Shown here piece by piece: positions 17,844-26,080 of a DNA stretch of 64,000 nt (the stretch's first letter is position 1; the number at the start of each line of letters is the position of its first letter). Below the pieces are notes generated by a model. The model was given only the letters and a program-made list of their open reading frames with translations. It was not told the DNA's origin and ran no database searches. This DNA comes from Paenibacillus sp. FSL M7-0420 (lineage in GTDB: Bacteria > Bacillota > Bacilli > Paenibacillales > Paenibacillaceae), in the NCBI RefSeq assembly GCF_038002345.1, contig NZ_JBBOCJ010000001.1, positions 3,472,001-3,536,000 on the forward strand, in the 5' to 3' direction. A program made the translations under genes and the position numbers.

Positions 17844-19082
17844 ATGAGTACACAAACCAGACAAATCGCCGAGGGCATCCACTGGGTAGGCAAAATAGAC
17901 GACCGTCAAGTTCCGTTCCACCGCCTGATTCTCGCCAAGGGAACAACCTATAACTCCTATCTCCTCAAGACCGGCAAGCCAACCGTAATTGATACGGTAG
18001 ATATGGAATTCGGCCGCGAATATGCCGAGTGTCTTGGCGGAATGATCGACCTGATGGATATTCATTACATCGTCATTAACCATACCGAGCCTGACCACTC
18101 CGGCGGACTGGCGGCACTGGCGGCACAGGCTCTGAATGCTACGATTGTCTGCACCGAGATCGCTGTGCCGGAGCTGCAGGAGATGTATAAGCTGCACAGC
18201 CGCAACTTCCTGGTGGTGAAGGACGGAGACACTCTGGATATCGGCGGCAAAACCCTGCTGTTCAAAGAAACGCCGTACCTCCACACCGCAGAGACGATGA
18301 TTACGTACTGTGTGGAAGACAAGATCCTGTTCCCTTGCGATATTTTCAGTACACATGTAGCTGCTGAGCATCTGTTCAGCGATGAAGCAGGCTTCGATAT
18401 CACTGAAGATTACAAAGGCTATTATGCAGCCATTATCCATCCGCACAGAAGATATGTAAGAACGCTGCTGGAAGCGGTGAAGGATCTGGAGATCCGCATG
18501 ATTGCACCCTCCCACGGATTCCTGATCCGCGAGGACATTCCTAAGTTCATCGGGCTGTATGCCACCATGAGCCGGGAGACTACCCAGGGCAAGAAGGCTG
18601 TCATTGTCTACACCACCATCAAGAACAGCACGAAGAAGATGGCCGCGATCATTGAGAATTGCCTGAAGGAGAACAATATTGAGACCGAAGTCTGGAACGC
18701 AGATAAAAGCAGCACCGCAGACATCCTCCACAGCATCGAATCGGCAGACGCCGTCTTCATCGGCAGCTCCACGAAGTATGCAGATATGATCGGGAACCTG
18801 GAGGAAGTGCTGAAGGGCATGCAGGAGATGAACCTGGAAGGTAAGCTTGCCACGGCGTTTGGCTCCTACGGCTGGAGCGGAGAAGCGATCGAGGTGATTC
18901 AGGATTACCTGAACGGAACGAACATGATTGTACAGAGCACCTCTGAGGTGATCAAAACCACCGGCATGACCCATGTGGAGTTCCCCGTCCGGGTGAGATT
19001 CTCTCCAAGAGAGCCTGAGAAGGTCCAGAAGATTAAGCATGCAACCGAATTTGTCTCGGATCTGCTGCTCAGTTCAATCTAG
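17844..19082 (+). CDS. flavodiiron protein (A-type flavoprotein, O2/NO reductase)
   Basis: Cytosolic enzyme that reduces O2 to water and/or NO to N2O using electrons from rubredoxin. 412 residues in the two-domain class A layout. The metallo-beta-lactamase-like domain (1 to about 250) has all diiron ligands visible: H80, E82, D84, H85 in NHTEPDHSGG, H147 (PYLHTAE), D about 166 (FPCDIF) and a final His in APSHGFL. The flavodoxin domain (about 252-395) has an FMN phosphate loop VYTTIKNSTKKMA and GSYGWSG. RBS GGAGG at 17830. First gene of a four-gene run with its own NADH:rubredoxin reductase and rubredoxin, so the whole electron chain is encoded together. The operon probably protects anaerobic metabolism from O2 or NO. 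Confidence 0.95.
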   Translation: MSTQTRQIAEGIHWVGKIDDRQVPFHRLILAKGTTYNSYLLKTGKPTVIDTVDMEFGREYAECLGGMIDLMDIHYIVINHTEPDHSGGLAALAAQALNATIVCTEIAVPELQEMYKLHSRNFLVVKDGDTLDIGGKTLLFKETPYLHTAETMITYCVEDKILFPCDIFSTHVAAEHLFSDEAGFDITEDYKGYYAAIIHPHRRYVRTLLEAVKDLEIRMIAPSHGFLIREDIPKFIGLYATMSRETTQGKKAVIVYTTIKNSTKKMAAIIENCLKENNIETEVWNADKSSTADILHSIESADAVFIGSSTKYADMIGNLEEVLKGMQEMNLEGKLATAFGSYGWSGEAIEVIQDYLNGTNMIVQSTSEVIKTTGMTHVEFPVRVRFSPREPEKVQKIKHATEFVSDLLLSSI

Positions 19083-19098
19083 GGAGGAGGAAGCGAAC

Positions 19099-20310
19099 AT
19101 GACGAAGCATTACGTAATTGTTGGCGGCGGTGTAACCGCCGTCCATGCCGCCAAAGCGATCCGCGATCAGGACACGGACTCGGAAATCTCCATTCTCGGG
19201 GAAGAGAGCGGCCTGCCGTACAACCGGATCAAGCTGACCAAGGGCCTGTTCACCGATCTGCATAGCGAGAAGGTTCTGATCAAGAAGGAGAAATGGTACC
19301 GCGATAACCGCATTACTGTGCAGTCGTCCACCCGCATCGTATCCATCCACCCGGAGCGCCAGACGGTAGAGACAGAGAGCGGCCAATGTGTGGAATACCA
19401 TAAGCTGCTGCTCTGCATGGGGGCGAAGAACCGCGCATTAACCATCCAGGGTGCCGGACTTGCCAACGTACACAGCATCCGGGAGCTGGCTGACGCAGAC
19501 CGGCTGAAGGACAGTCTTAAGGAAGGCAGCCGCGTAACCGTCATCGGCGGAGGGGTGCAGGGGATTGAGACCGCTTGGGCGCTTCACGAAGCTGGGTATA
19601 CGGTAACTGTGGTTGAATACGCACCTGCCCTGATGGGCAGACAGCTCGACAGCTACTCTTCCAAGCATCTGCAAGAAACCCTTGAACAATCCGGGGTGAA
19701 GGTGATTCTTCAAGCGGGTGTGGCTTCCATAGAGGGGACAGAGGTTGTCACTGGGGTTACGCTGAATGACGGCACGAGCTTCCCGTGTGACCATGTGGTC
19801 TACTCCATTGGGATTGTTCCGAATACTGCTCTGGTTGACGGCTCGAAGATTGAGGTCCGCAGCGGCATTATTGTGGATGAATATCTGCAGACGAGTGCTC
19901 CGGATATCTATGCAGCGGGTGACGTTGCCGAGTTCGGCGGGCTGGTGGAAGGCCTGTGGGGCGGAGCGATGGAACAGGGCAGAATTGCAGGGAGCAATAT
20001 GGCCGAAGCCCGGAGTGTATACCGCAGAGCGGTTCCGGTGACCTTGTTCAATGCGTTCGGGGTGTCGTTGTTCTCCATCGGCAACACCGATGAGCGGAAT
20101 TGCGATGAGTCGGTATGCGGTGAAGAGAACGGGGCGTATACACGGATTTTTGTGAAGGATCATGTCATTGTCGGGGCGTTGTCCTGGCAGGGCGCTGCGG
20201 CTTCGCTGGCTTACAAGGCGGCTGTTGAGCAGGGCATCCGGCTGAGCGGGAGTGCTGACGGCAAGAGCATCGAAGACATTATAGCGGAAGCACAGTCTGT
20301 TCTGAACTGA
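19099..20310 (+). CDS. NAD(P)H:rubredoxin oxidoreductase (FAD-dependent)
   Basis: Flavoprotein of 403 residues that passes electrons from NAD(P)H to rubredoxin. Two Rossmann motifs are visible: the FAD-binding VGGGVTAVHAAKAI at the N-terminus and the NAD-binding IGGGVQGIETAWAL near residue 155. The second FAD motif is in IYAAGDVAEFGG (about 272-283). A C-terminal domain follows. ATG 19099 follows AGGGAGGAGG, 16 bases after the flavodiiron stop. The fold is shared with nitrite reductase NAD-binding subunits and CoA-disulfide reductases, but neighbours on both sides (flavodiiron protein and rubredoxin) make rubredoxin reductase the best assignment. Confidence 0.9.
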   Translation: MTKHYVIVGGGVTAVHAAKAIRDQDTDSEISILGEESGLPYNRIKLTKGLFTDLHSEKVLIKKEKWYRDNRITVQSSTRIVSIHPERQTVETESGQCVEYHKLLLCMGAKNRALTIQGAGLANVHSIRELADADRLKDSLKEGSRVTVIGGGVQGIETAWALHEAGYTVTVVEYAPALMGRQLDSYSSKHLQETLEQSGVKVILQAGVASIEGTEVVTGVTLNDGTSFPCDHVVYSIGIVPNTALVDGSKIEVRSGIIVDEYLQTSAPDIYAAGDVAEFGGLVEGLWGGAMEQGRIAGSNMAEARSVYRRAVPVTLFNAFGVSLFSIGNTDERNCDESVCGEENGAYTRIFVKDHVIVGALSWQGAAASLAYKAAVEQGIRLSGSADGKSIEDIIAEAQSVLN

Positions 20311-20338
20311 TTAACTACTAAGAATATAGGAGATGAGT

Positions 20339-20524
20339 ATGATGAAAAAGTATATCTGTACCCCTTGCGGCTACATCTACAACCCGGCGGTAGGCGATCC
20401 CGATGAGGATGTAGCTGCCGGAACAGCGTTCGAGGATCTGCCGGAAGATTGGGTCTGTCCGGTCTGCGGTGAGGACACCAGCCATTTCGTACCCGTTGAG
20501 GAAAAGAACACAATTGCGCATTAG
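20339..20524 (+). CDS. rubredoxin
   Basis: Small cytosolic electron carrier of about 61 residues with one Fe bound by four Cys in two CxxC loops: C7/C10 ([11 protein letters not shown]) and C40/C43 (WVCPVCGED). The usual aromatic core (Y, W, F) and D/E-rich surface are present. AGGAG at 20328-20332 is spaced best for ATG 20339; ATG 20333 and 20342 are also in frame. It is placed between its reductase and a Crp-type regulator and is expected to feed the flavodiiron protein. Confidence 0.96.
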   Translation: MMKKYICTPCGYIYNPAVGDPDEDVAAGTAFEDLPEDWVCPVCGEDTSHFVPVEEKNTIAH

Positions 20525-20564
20525 TGGATTAAGGCTTCACATTTCACATTACAGGGGGAACGGT

Positions 20565-21275
20565 ATGAAAGAGCATTCCTGCCAGCACGCCGCAGAACCT
20601 TGTACACGCAAGGTACCGATTTTTGCCGCGCTGACCGATGAGGATCTTACCCGGATCAGCGCGATGATTAAGCACCGCAAATTCACCAAGGGACAGCCGC
20701 TAATTCTCGAAGGCGCGCCGTCCGATACGCTGTACATTATTCAGCAGGGACATGTGAAGTTATCCAAGATTACGCCCGAAGGAAAGGAACAGATTCTGCA
20801 TATCCTGACAAACGGGGATTTCTTCGGGGAACTCAGTATCTTCAACAGCGACGAGCTTAGCAACTTCAGTGCGTATGCGCTGAAAGACACCAATATCTGC
20901 CTGCTGACCCGCAGCGATATGGAGCAGTTAATGACCGAGAATCCTGACATCTCCCTGCGCTTGCTCAAAAGCTTAACCAAACGGCTCGCCCACACCGAGA
21001 ATCTGGCGCAGAGTCTGGCGACCAAAGACCCGGAAATCCGGATCGCGTATATGATCATGGAGCTGAGCGAGAAATACGGCAAGCCGCGCGGCGGACGCGT
21101 ACATATCGACCTCCCGCTGTCCCGGGAAGAGCTGGCCAGTTATGTCGGAGTGACCCGCGAGACCATCAGCCGGAAGTTCTCCCGCTTCGAGGACTCCGGT
21201 CTGATCAAGCTGATCGGCAACAAGCAGATGGTGGTCATGGACCCGGCGGGTGTGGAGCGGTTCATGGGAATTTAA
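20565..21275 (+). CDS. Crp/Fnr-family transcriptional regulator
   Basis: Regulator of 236 residues. It has an N-terminal cyclic-nucleotide-binding-like beta-roll (about 20-130; GDFFGELSIFN resembles the CRP phosphate-binding loop but lacks the Arg needed for cAMP contact), a long dimer helix, and a C-terminal winged HTH with the recognition helix in VGVTRETISRKFSRFEDSGLI. Two Cys are near the N-terminus (C6, C13) plus one in the beta-roll, fewer than the four of classical [4Fe-4S] FNR. ATG 20565 follows AGGGGGAA; the frame extends upstream but overlaps rubredoxin. Being last in the flavodiiron operon, it probably senses O2, NO or redox and controls this operon. Confidence 0.9.
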   Translation: MKEHSCQHAAEPCTRKVPIFAALTDEDLTRISAMIKHRKFTKGQPLILEGAPSDTLYIIQQGHVKLSKITPEGKEQILHILTNGDFFGELSIFNSDELSNFSAYALKDTNICLLTRSDMEQLMTENPDISLRLLKSLTKRLAHTENLAQSLATKDPEIRIAYMIMELSEKYGKPRGGRVHIDLPLSREELASYVGVTRETISRKFSRFEDSGLIKLIGNKQMVVMDPAGVERFMGI

Positions 21276-21294
21276 GGGGATTGAAATATAGAAT

Positions 21295-21334
21295 AAGCGG
21301 CATTTCTGTCATTTGATGATGGGGATGCCGCTTT
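21295..21334 (+). terminator. hairpin downstream of the flavodiiron-crp operon
   Basis: AAGCGGCAT (21295-21303) pairs with ATGCCGCTT (21325-21333) across a 21-base loop, followed by TC. It lies 20 bases after the Crp/Fnr stop. The T run is very short, so termination is only probable. Confidence 0.5.
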
Positions 21335-21438
21335 CACGTGGACTGGACGTAATTCCCGCGCCAGGCACCTTACAAATACCTGACGCATATTGTATGGTTA
21401 TAAGCCTACCAGGCGACAACGGGAAAGGAAGTGGGTGT

Positions 21439-22530
21439 ATGGCTGCGGGGATTTTAAGATATTTTGCAGACGGCAATACGGCTCTCGGCTACTACAGTTT
21501 GTTCGAATCGAATCTTCAAGGGCTCCGGCGGATATTCATACTGAAAGGCGGTCCCGGTACCGGGAAATCCTCCCTGATGAGAGCAATCGGTACGGAATGG
21601 GCGGAGCGGGGATACGATATTGAGCTGATCCATTGTTCATCCGATAAGGATTCCATTGACGGGGTCATTATTCCGGCGCTTGGCGCGGGTATTGTTGACG
21701 GGACTGCGCCCCATGTGATCGAACCCAAGGCTCCCGGAGCGGCTCTGGAATACGTGAACCTGGGCGAAGCGTGGGACTCGGCAGCACTTACCAGCCAAAG
21801 GGAGAGCATTGAGGAGATCAATCAGAAGGTTGCTGGTGCCTATGCGGCGGCGTACAGCAGATTTGCGGAGGCCCTGAGCATTCATGACGAATGGGAAAAG
21901 ATTTACTTCGGGCATATGGACTTCGGTAAAGCGGATCAATTAACGGCCCTGATGCTGGAACAGCTGTTTGGTGAAGCTCATCTTCAGAGAAGCGCTGACG
22001 TCAAGCACCGGTTTCTGGGCGCAGCAACGCCGGCAGGAGCAGTTGACTTTGTCCCTAATCTGACCGAAGGGCTGTCCAGACGCTTCTTCCTCAAAGGCCG
22101 GGCCGGAACAGGCAAATCAACGATACTCCGCAAAATCGCCGCCGAAGCGGAGAAGAGGGGCTTTGATACGGAAATCTATCATTGCGGATTTGATCCCCAC
22201 AGTCTGGATATGGTCATTGTGCGTGAGCTTGACTTTGCCATCTTTGACAGCACCAGCCCGCATGAATATGACCCGGAGCGGGAAGGAGACTTAATCATCG
22301 ATACGTATGAAGCCATTGTTGCACCGGGAACAGATGAACGCCTCGCCGGGCCGCTAGAGGAAGTAAGCGCACAATATAAAGCCACAATGAAAACGGCGAT
22401 AGCTGCATTGGCAGAGGCCAAGGTGCACCGGGATGAATTAAAGAAAATTTATATCGCCGCGATGGATTTTAGCGTGGTGGATGCCGCCAGAAACCGGATA
22501 TCTGCTGAACTGGATAACATACAGGCTTAG
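21439..22530 (+). CDS. tandem P-loop ATPase, PRK06851-like, function unknown
   Basis: Cytosolic protein of 363 residues built from two homologous halves, each with a Walker A motif: GGPGTGKSS (about 37-45) and GRAGTGKST (about 220-228). After each P-loop the same order of features recurs: E..KRG(F/Y)D.E..HC, then DS.DGVIIP or DMVIVREL, then a stretch like GTAPHVIEPKAPG or DSTSPHEYDPERE, and a C-terminal helix ending IYFGHMDF or IYIAAMDF. This indicates internal duplication. ATG 21439 is preferred (AAAGGAAG upstream), since the longer frame to 21313 crosses the preceding hairpin. The family is widespread in spore-forming Firmicutes; no function can be assigned here. Confidence 0.75.
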   Translation: MAAGILRYFADGNTALGYYSLFESNLQGLRRIFILKGGPGTGKSSLMRAIGTEWAERGYDIELIHCSSDKDSIDGVIIPALGAGIVDGTAPHVIEPKAPGAALEYVNLGEAWDSAALTSQRESIEEINQKVAGAYAAAYSRFAEALSIHDEWEKIYFGHMDFGKADQLTALMLEQLFGEAHLQRSADVKHRFLGAATPAGAVDFVPNLTEGLSRRFFLKGRAGTGKSTILRKIAAEAEKRGFDTEIYHCGFDPHSLDMVIVRELDFAIFDSTSPHEYDPEREGDLIIDTYEAIVAPGTDERLAGPLEEVSAQYKATMKTAIAALAEAKVHRDELKKIYIAAMDFSVVDAARNRISAELDNIQA

Positions 22531-22558
22531 CGGTTAATAGGATCTGAGCCAGTCTCGG

Positions 22559-22605
22559 GGCTTATCCTGCGGAGGTATTTGCTATCCGCAGGGTAAGGCC
22601 TTTTT
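22559..22605 (+). terminator. rho-independent terminator
   Basis: The 5' arm GGCTTATCCTGCGGA (22559-22573) pairs with TCCGCAGGGTAAGGCC (22585-22600), followed by TTTTT. It lies 29 bases after the tandem P-loop gene stop. Confidence 0.9.
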
Positions 22606-22728
22606 CGGCTTAACCGGATTCTTTAACAAACGGATATGGCTGCGGGCCCGTGTGGTGCGCTCCTACCGGTTGACGCGTTCTTCATCAAGGTATAAACTTA
22701 TAACCTTAAATATGTAACCAGAGATCAT

Positions 22729-22742
22729 TAAAAACGTTTACA
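22729..22742 (+). promoter_or_regulatory. cre-like site before the EEP hydrolase
   Basis: TAAAAACGTTTACA matches TGWAANCGNTNWCA at every defined position except one (A for G). It lies 23 bases before the start codon, a position typical for CcpA repression. Confidence 0.5.
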
Positions 22743-22764
22743 TTCCAAAGGGGAGAGAATATCA

Positions 22765-23535
22765 ATGACTACTTACGAAGTGGCTTCCTTCAATATCCGC
22801 CTTGACAATCCGGCAGACGGAGAGAACCGCTGGGCGTTACGCAAGGAGCATATGCTGCGCCTGATCAGGCATTACCGCTGGGACGTCTTCGGACTGCAGG
22901 AGGCGCGGGGCAATCAGCTGAAATACCTGGCGTCACTTGAGGATTATGAGGTGGAAGGCATCAGCCGTGATCATGATCCTGATAGTGAGCACTGCCCGGT
23001 CTTTTATAACAAGTCGGTATTCACCAAAGAAGACGGAGGCACGTTCTGGCTGTCGGAAACGCCGGAGGTACCTTCCAAGTCCTGGGACTCAGCTTACAAC
23101 CGGATCTGCACCTGGGTGAGGCTGCAGGACACAAGAAACGGGAACCGGATTCACTTTGTGAACACCCATCTGGACCATATCAGCGAGGAAGCCAGATACC
23201 GCGGCGCGCTGATGATTCTGGACTGGGTCCGTAATCTAGGCGGAAATCTCCCGGTTGTGATCACAGGGGATTTCAATGCTTTACCGGACGAACGATGCTA
23301 CCGGGAGATTACAGCGCAGCTGACTGATACCCGCAGGGCGGCTGAGGCACATTATGGCCCTTGGGGTACATTCACCGATTTTCGCTACGATATTCCATGG
23401 GATGAGCTGATGGAGATCGATTATATTTTTACGGACAAGCAGGTGAAAGTACTGAAGACTCGGACAGTAACCGACAGCTTCGACCGGAAATACCCTTCGG
23501 ATCATTATCCTGTTACAGCAACTTTGGAAATCTGA
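22765..23535 (+). CDS. endonuclease/exonuclease/phosphatase (EEP) family hydrolase
   Basis: Metal-dependent phosphoesterase fold of 256 residues without a signal peptide. The family's catalytic positions are all visible: N10 in ASFNIRLDN, E46 in GLQEARGNQ, H in NTHLDH, D and N in GDFNALP, D in YIFTDK and the final D-H pair in SDHYP. Members act on DNA, inositol phosphates, sphingomyelin or other phosphodiesters; the short, soluble Firmicute type is often annotated simply as endonuclease/exonuclease/phosphatase. The substrate cannot be assigned, but a glycerophosphodiester phosphodiesterase gene follows 44 bases later on the same strand, hinting at phosphodiester scavenging. RBS GGGGAGAG. Confidence 0.88.
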   Translation: MTTYEVASFNIRLDNPADGENRWALRKEHMLRLIRHYRWDVFGLQEARGNQLKYLASLEDYEVEGISRDHDPDSEHCPVFYNKSVFTKEDGGTFWLSETPEVPSKSWDSAYNRICTWVRLQDTRNGNRIHFVNTHLDHISEEARYRGALMILDWVRNLGGNLPVVITGDFNALPDERCYREITAQLTDTRRAAEAHYGPWGTFTDFRYDIPWDELMEIDYIFTDKQVKVLKTRTVTDSFDRKYPSDHYPVTATLEI

Positions 23536-23579
23536 CGGGCGAAGCCCGGATATAATCACTCACAAATGGGGACAACGGC

Positions 23580-24491
23580 ATGATGAGGATATTCAGACAT
23601 AAGGGTTATTTTATCGGAGTGCATATTGTATTGTGTATATCCCTGTTCTCCACACTGTATGCGTACTCTCCGGTCATCCGGGTGAAGGTGAAGGAGATCA
23701 TCGAACCGGCAGACAAAGTCTATACGATTGCCCACCGCGGCGCGTCCGGTTATGCTCCTGAGAATACGATACCGGCCTTCGAGCTGGCGCGTGAGATGAA
23801 TGCCGACTCGATTGAGCTCGATATCCATCTGACCAAGGATCTGATTCCGGTTGTGATTCATGACGAGACGGTTAACCGTACTACAAGCGGCAAAGGCTTC
23901 GTGAAGAATATGACCCTGGAGCAGATCAAACAGCTCGATGCAGGCACCTGGTTCAATCAGGACTACCCGATGTTCGCCAGAGATCTCTATATTGGGCTTA
24001 CCGTCCCCACGCTTGAAGAAGTATTCGAGAGGTTCGGCAAGGACATGAACTATGTGATCGAGATCAAGGAGCCTGCCCCGAAGTTCGGGATAGAAGCGAT
24101 CCTGAATGAAACGATATTGAAATATGATCTCGCCAAAAGGGTGTCCGTGCACTCCTTCAGCGCAGCCAGTCTGCGGGAGCTTCATGCGATCAACCCGGAT
24201 ATTCCGCTATATCAGCTGGTATGGAATGATTATGCGGCTACGAGGGTGACTCAGTCCTATCTCGATACTGTGAAGACCTATGCCGTAGGCATCAGTCCGA
24301 ATTTCCAGGGAATCAGCGCGGCTTATGTAGCTCAGGTGAAGAGAGCCGGGCTCAAGATCATCCCGTACACGGTGAACTACCAGCTTAATATGGATAAAGC
24401 CTATTCTTGGGGAGTAGACGGAGTGCATACGAATTATCCCGACCGCTTCCTTGAAGTGATTGCCGCCAACAGGGCAAATGCCAAATGGTAG
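23580..24491 (+). CDS. glycerophosphodiester phosphodiesterase, membrane-anchored
   Basis: Cleaves glycerophosphodiesters to sn-glycerol-3-phosphate and an alcohol. 303 residues. One N-terminal membrane segment (about 10-30, YFIGVHIVLCISLFSTLYAY) acts as a signal anchor or uncleaved signal, placing the domain outside. The GDPD catalytic set is intact: H52/R53 in AHRGASGYAPENT, E61, E79/D81 in SIELDIHLT and H94 in VVIHDETVNRTT. C-terminal VDGVHTNYPDRF is also typical. It follows the EEP gene by 44 bases and may be cotranscribed with it. Confidence 0.93.
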   Translation: MMRIFRHKGYFIGVHIVLCISLFSTLYAYSPVIRVKVKEIIEPADKVYTIAHRGASGYAPENTIPAFELAREMNADSIELDIHLTKDLIPVVIHDETVNRTTSGKGFVKNMTLEQIKQLDAGTWFNQDYPMFARDLYIGLTVPTLEEVFERFGKDMNYVIEIKEPAPKFGIEAILNETILKYDLAKRVSVHSFSAASLRELHAINPDIPLYQLVWNDYAATRVTQSYLDTVKTYAVGISPNFQGISAAYVAQVKRAGLKIIPYTVNYQLNMDKAYSWGVDGVHTNYPDRFLEVIAANRANAKW

Positions 24492-24542
24492 GAGTGGAGG
24501 CTGGGGGGACAGACCGCTCATTTACTATAAAAGGCCAGAAGA

Positions 24543-24586
24543 AGGGTCCAGTTCTTGTCCGATACCCGGACATGAACTGGACCCTT
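24543..24586. terminator. long perfect inverted repeat between convergent genes
   Basis: GGGTCCAGTTC pairs with GAACTGGACCC, and an inner TGTCCG pairs with CGGACA around an ATAC loop, giving an almost uninterrupted stem of about 19 pairs. It lies 52 bases after the GDPD stop and before the convergent serine hydrolase. There is no T run on the plus side, so it may be a bidirectional terminator or part of the adjoining repeat element. Confidence 0.55.
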
Positions 24587-24589
24587 AGC

Positions 24590-24689
24590 GAAATATAAGA
24601 ATTTATAGGTTGCACACGATAAATGATCCTTCTATTTCTCGCTGAAACGGTACCGTCCTTTAAAAGGACGGCAATGCCGTTTTCACTTG
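24590..24689 (+). repeat. 100-bp dispersed repeat, copy 1
   Basis: A 100-base sequence starting GAAATATAAGAATTTATA and ending GCCGTTTTCACTTG. It recurs in the same orientation at 50671-50770 with five substitutions by my count. The 3' half folds: GAAACGG (about 24643) pairs with CCGTTTTC, and inside it CCGTCC pairs with GGACGG around TTTAAAA. It ends six bases from the stop of the convergent serine hydrolase gene. No coding capacity is evident. Confidence 0.8.
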
Positions 24690-24695
24690 TTGTGC

Positions 24696-25871
24696 TTAAA
24701 ATGCGCTTAACACGATATTCCGCAGCTTGCGCGTAATGGGCAGGGTACCGGCATCCTTCTTCTGGATCATGAACAGGATGGTCAGGCGTTCCTGCGGGCA
24801 ATTGGCAAAATAAGCGCCCAGCCAGCCGTCCCAGCCGTATTCTCCCAGGCTGCCGAGCCCACCGGCTTGACCGGGATCGGTCAGGATGCGCATCTGATTG
24901 CCATAGCTGTAGCCTTGCAGCGAATGCCAGGGATTGAAGCCTTGCTGCTGCAAGCTGGTCAAGCTGGCCGAGGTCATATACTGAACGGTGCGGGGCTTCA
25001 GCAGCTCCACTCCGTTCAAGCTGCCCTGATTGATCAGCATGGTGGTGAATTTGGCGGCATCCTCAATGGTCGAGACCAGCCCGGCTCCGCCTGCTTCATA
25101 AGCCGCCTCCCGGTCCATATGATGGTTAACGCCCAGGTGACTCGCTGAATACCGGGTCAAGCCGCCTTCGCCGTCATCCTGGTAGATGCAGGCCAGCCGG
25201 TCTCGCTTGTCTTCGGGCAGCCAGAAGCCGGTATCCTTCATCTGCAGCGGACCGAAGATCTCCTGCTGCAGGAATTCGCCGTACCGCATGCCGCTGACGA
25301 CTTCAACTAATGCACCGAGGACATCCGCAGAGGTGCCATACTGCCAGGATGATCCCGGCTCGAAGGACAGCGGGCCTTCGCCCAGCCGATTGGCGAATTC
25401 CTGTGTGCTCATCGGATTATCGCCCTGCAGACGGCTGTCGAGTTCCCGGAACAATGCATCCGTATACTGACCCGCCAGGTCTTCTCCGCCGTAGACCAGG
25501 CCAGAGGTCATGTTCAGCAGGTCATTAATATCAACCTCCCGGCTCACGGGCTCAAGCTCGCCGTTCTTCTCTACCTTCTGATTTTTGAATCCGGGTATGT
25601 ACTGGCTGACCGGATCGAACAGGTCGATCTCCCCGCGCTCCAGGAGCAGCATAACGGCTGCGGCGGTAACCGGCTTTGTCATCGAGTATAGCCGGAAGAT
25701 CGAATCCCTGGACATCTTGCGTCCAGCTTCAATATCGGCATAGCCGTCTTCGTGATACCAGCTTTCTTGTCCATCCTGAAGCACCATGAAGTTCGCACCG
25801 GCGATTTCCTTATTGGCAATGCTTGCGCTTAGCGCTTTGGTAATTAGGCGGGTTGTGTTTGAATCCAGCAT
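24696..25871 (-). CDS. serine hydrolase, beta-lactamase/class C-like family
   Basis: Esterase- or carboxypeptidase-like serine enzyme (391 residues) of the beta-lactamase PF00144 family. The nucleophile motif SMTK (S63, K66) is present, and the second motif is Y178-G-T in SWQYGTSADVLG, rather than the YxN of true AmpC enzymes. A late GGLGSLGEYGWDGWLG takes the place of the K[ST]G box. No signal peptide is seen, so a cytosolic esterase (EstB-like) is more likely than a beta-lactamase. Single gene; ATG 25871 follows AAGGAGA on the minus strand. Its stop lies within a few bases of the 100-bp repeat. Confidence 0.88.
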   Translation of the reverse strand: MLDSNTTRLITKALSASIANKEIAGANFMVLQDGQESWYHEDGYADIEAGRKMSRDSIFRLYSMTKPVTAAAVMLLLERGEIDLFDPVSQYIPGFKNQKVEKNGELEPVSREVDINDLLNMTSGLVYGGEDLAGQYTDALFRELDSRLQGDNPMSTQEFANRLGEGPLSFEPGSSWQYGTSADVLGALVEVVSGMRYGEFLQQEIFGPLQMKDTGFWLPEDKRDRLACIYQDDGEGGLTRYSASHLGVNHHMDREAAYEAGGAGLVSTIEDAAKFTTMLINQGSLNGVELLKPRTVQYMTSASLTSLQQQGFNPWHSLQGYSYGNQMRILTDPGQAGGLGSLGEYGWDGWLGAYFANCPQERLTILFMIQKKDAGTLPITRKLRNIVLSAF

Positions 25872-25961
25872 CTCTAGGTCTCCTTTGATATGAACCGTTA
25901 TCTATATTCCAGGGGGAATAGCATTTCGCATAGAGAATATTATACGTCTTTCAGAGTGGAA

Positions 25962-25976
25962 TGTAAGCGCATTTCA
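25962..25976 (+). promoter_or_regulatory. imperfect cre-like site upstream of the galactanase
   Basis: TGTAAGCGCATTTCA has both cre half-sites (TGTAAGCG and TTTCA) but one extra base between them. It lies about 105 bases before the GH53 start. A possible -10 (TATACT, 26044-26049) lies 32 bases before the TTG start, without a convincing -35. Confidence 0.3.
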
Positions 25977-26080
25977 GTGAAAAAATTGAATAAGTATAGG
26001 TTTTCGTTGCTTCGCTTAATTCAATGTTACCTTTCTGGTCGTCTATACTAACGGAGAGACTATCACAGGGAGGTAATATT

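Noticed and set aside
17841..19040. 399-codon minus-strand open frame
   Set aside because: Exactly opposite the flavodiiron gene, whose diiron ligands are all present; the antisense product has no recognisable domain and no ribosome binding site.
24696..25871. Class C beta-lactamase conferring resistance
   Set aside because: SxxK is present, but there is no signal peptide, the YxN motif reads YGT and the KTG box is not clear; an esterase-like serine hydrolase fits better.
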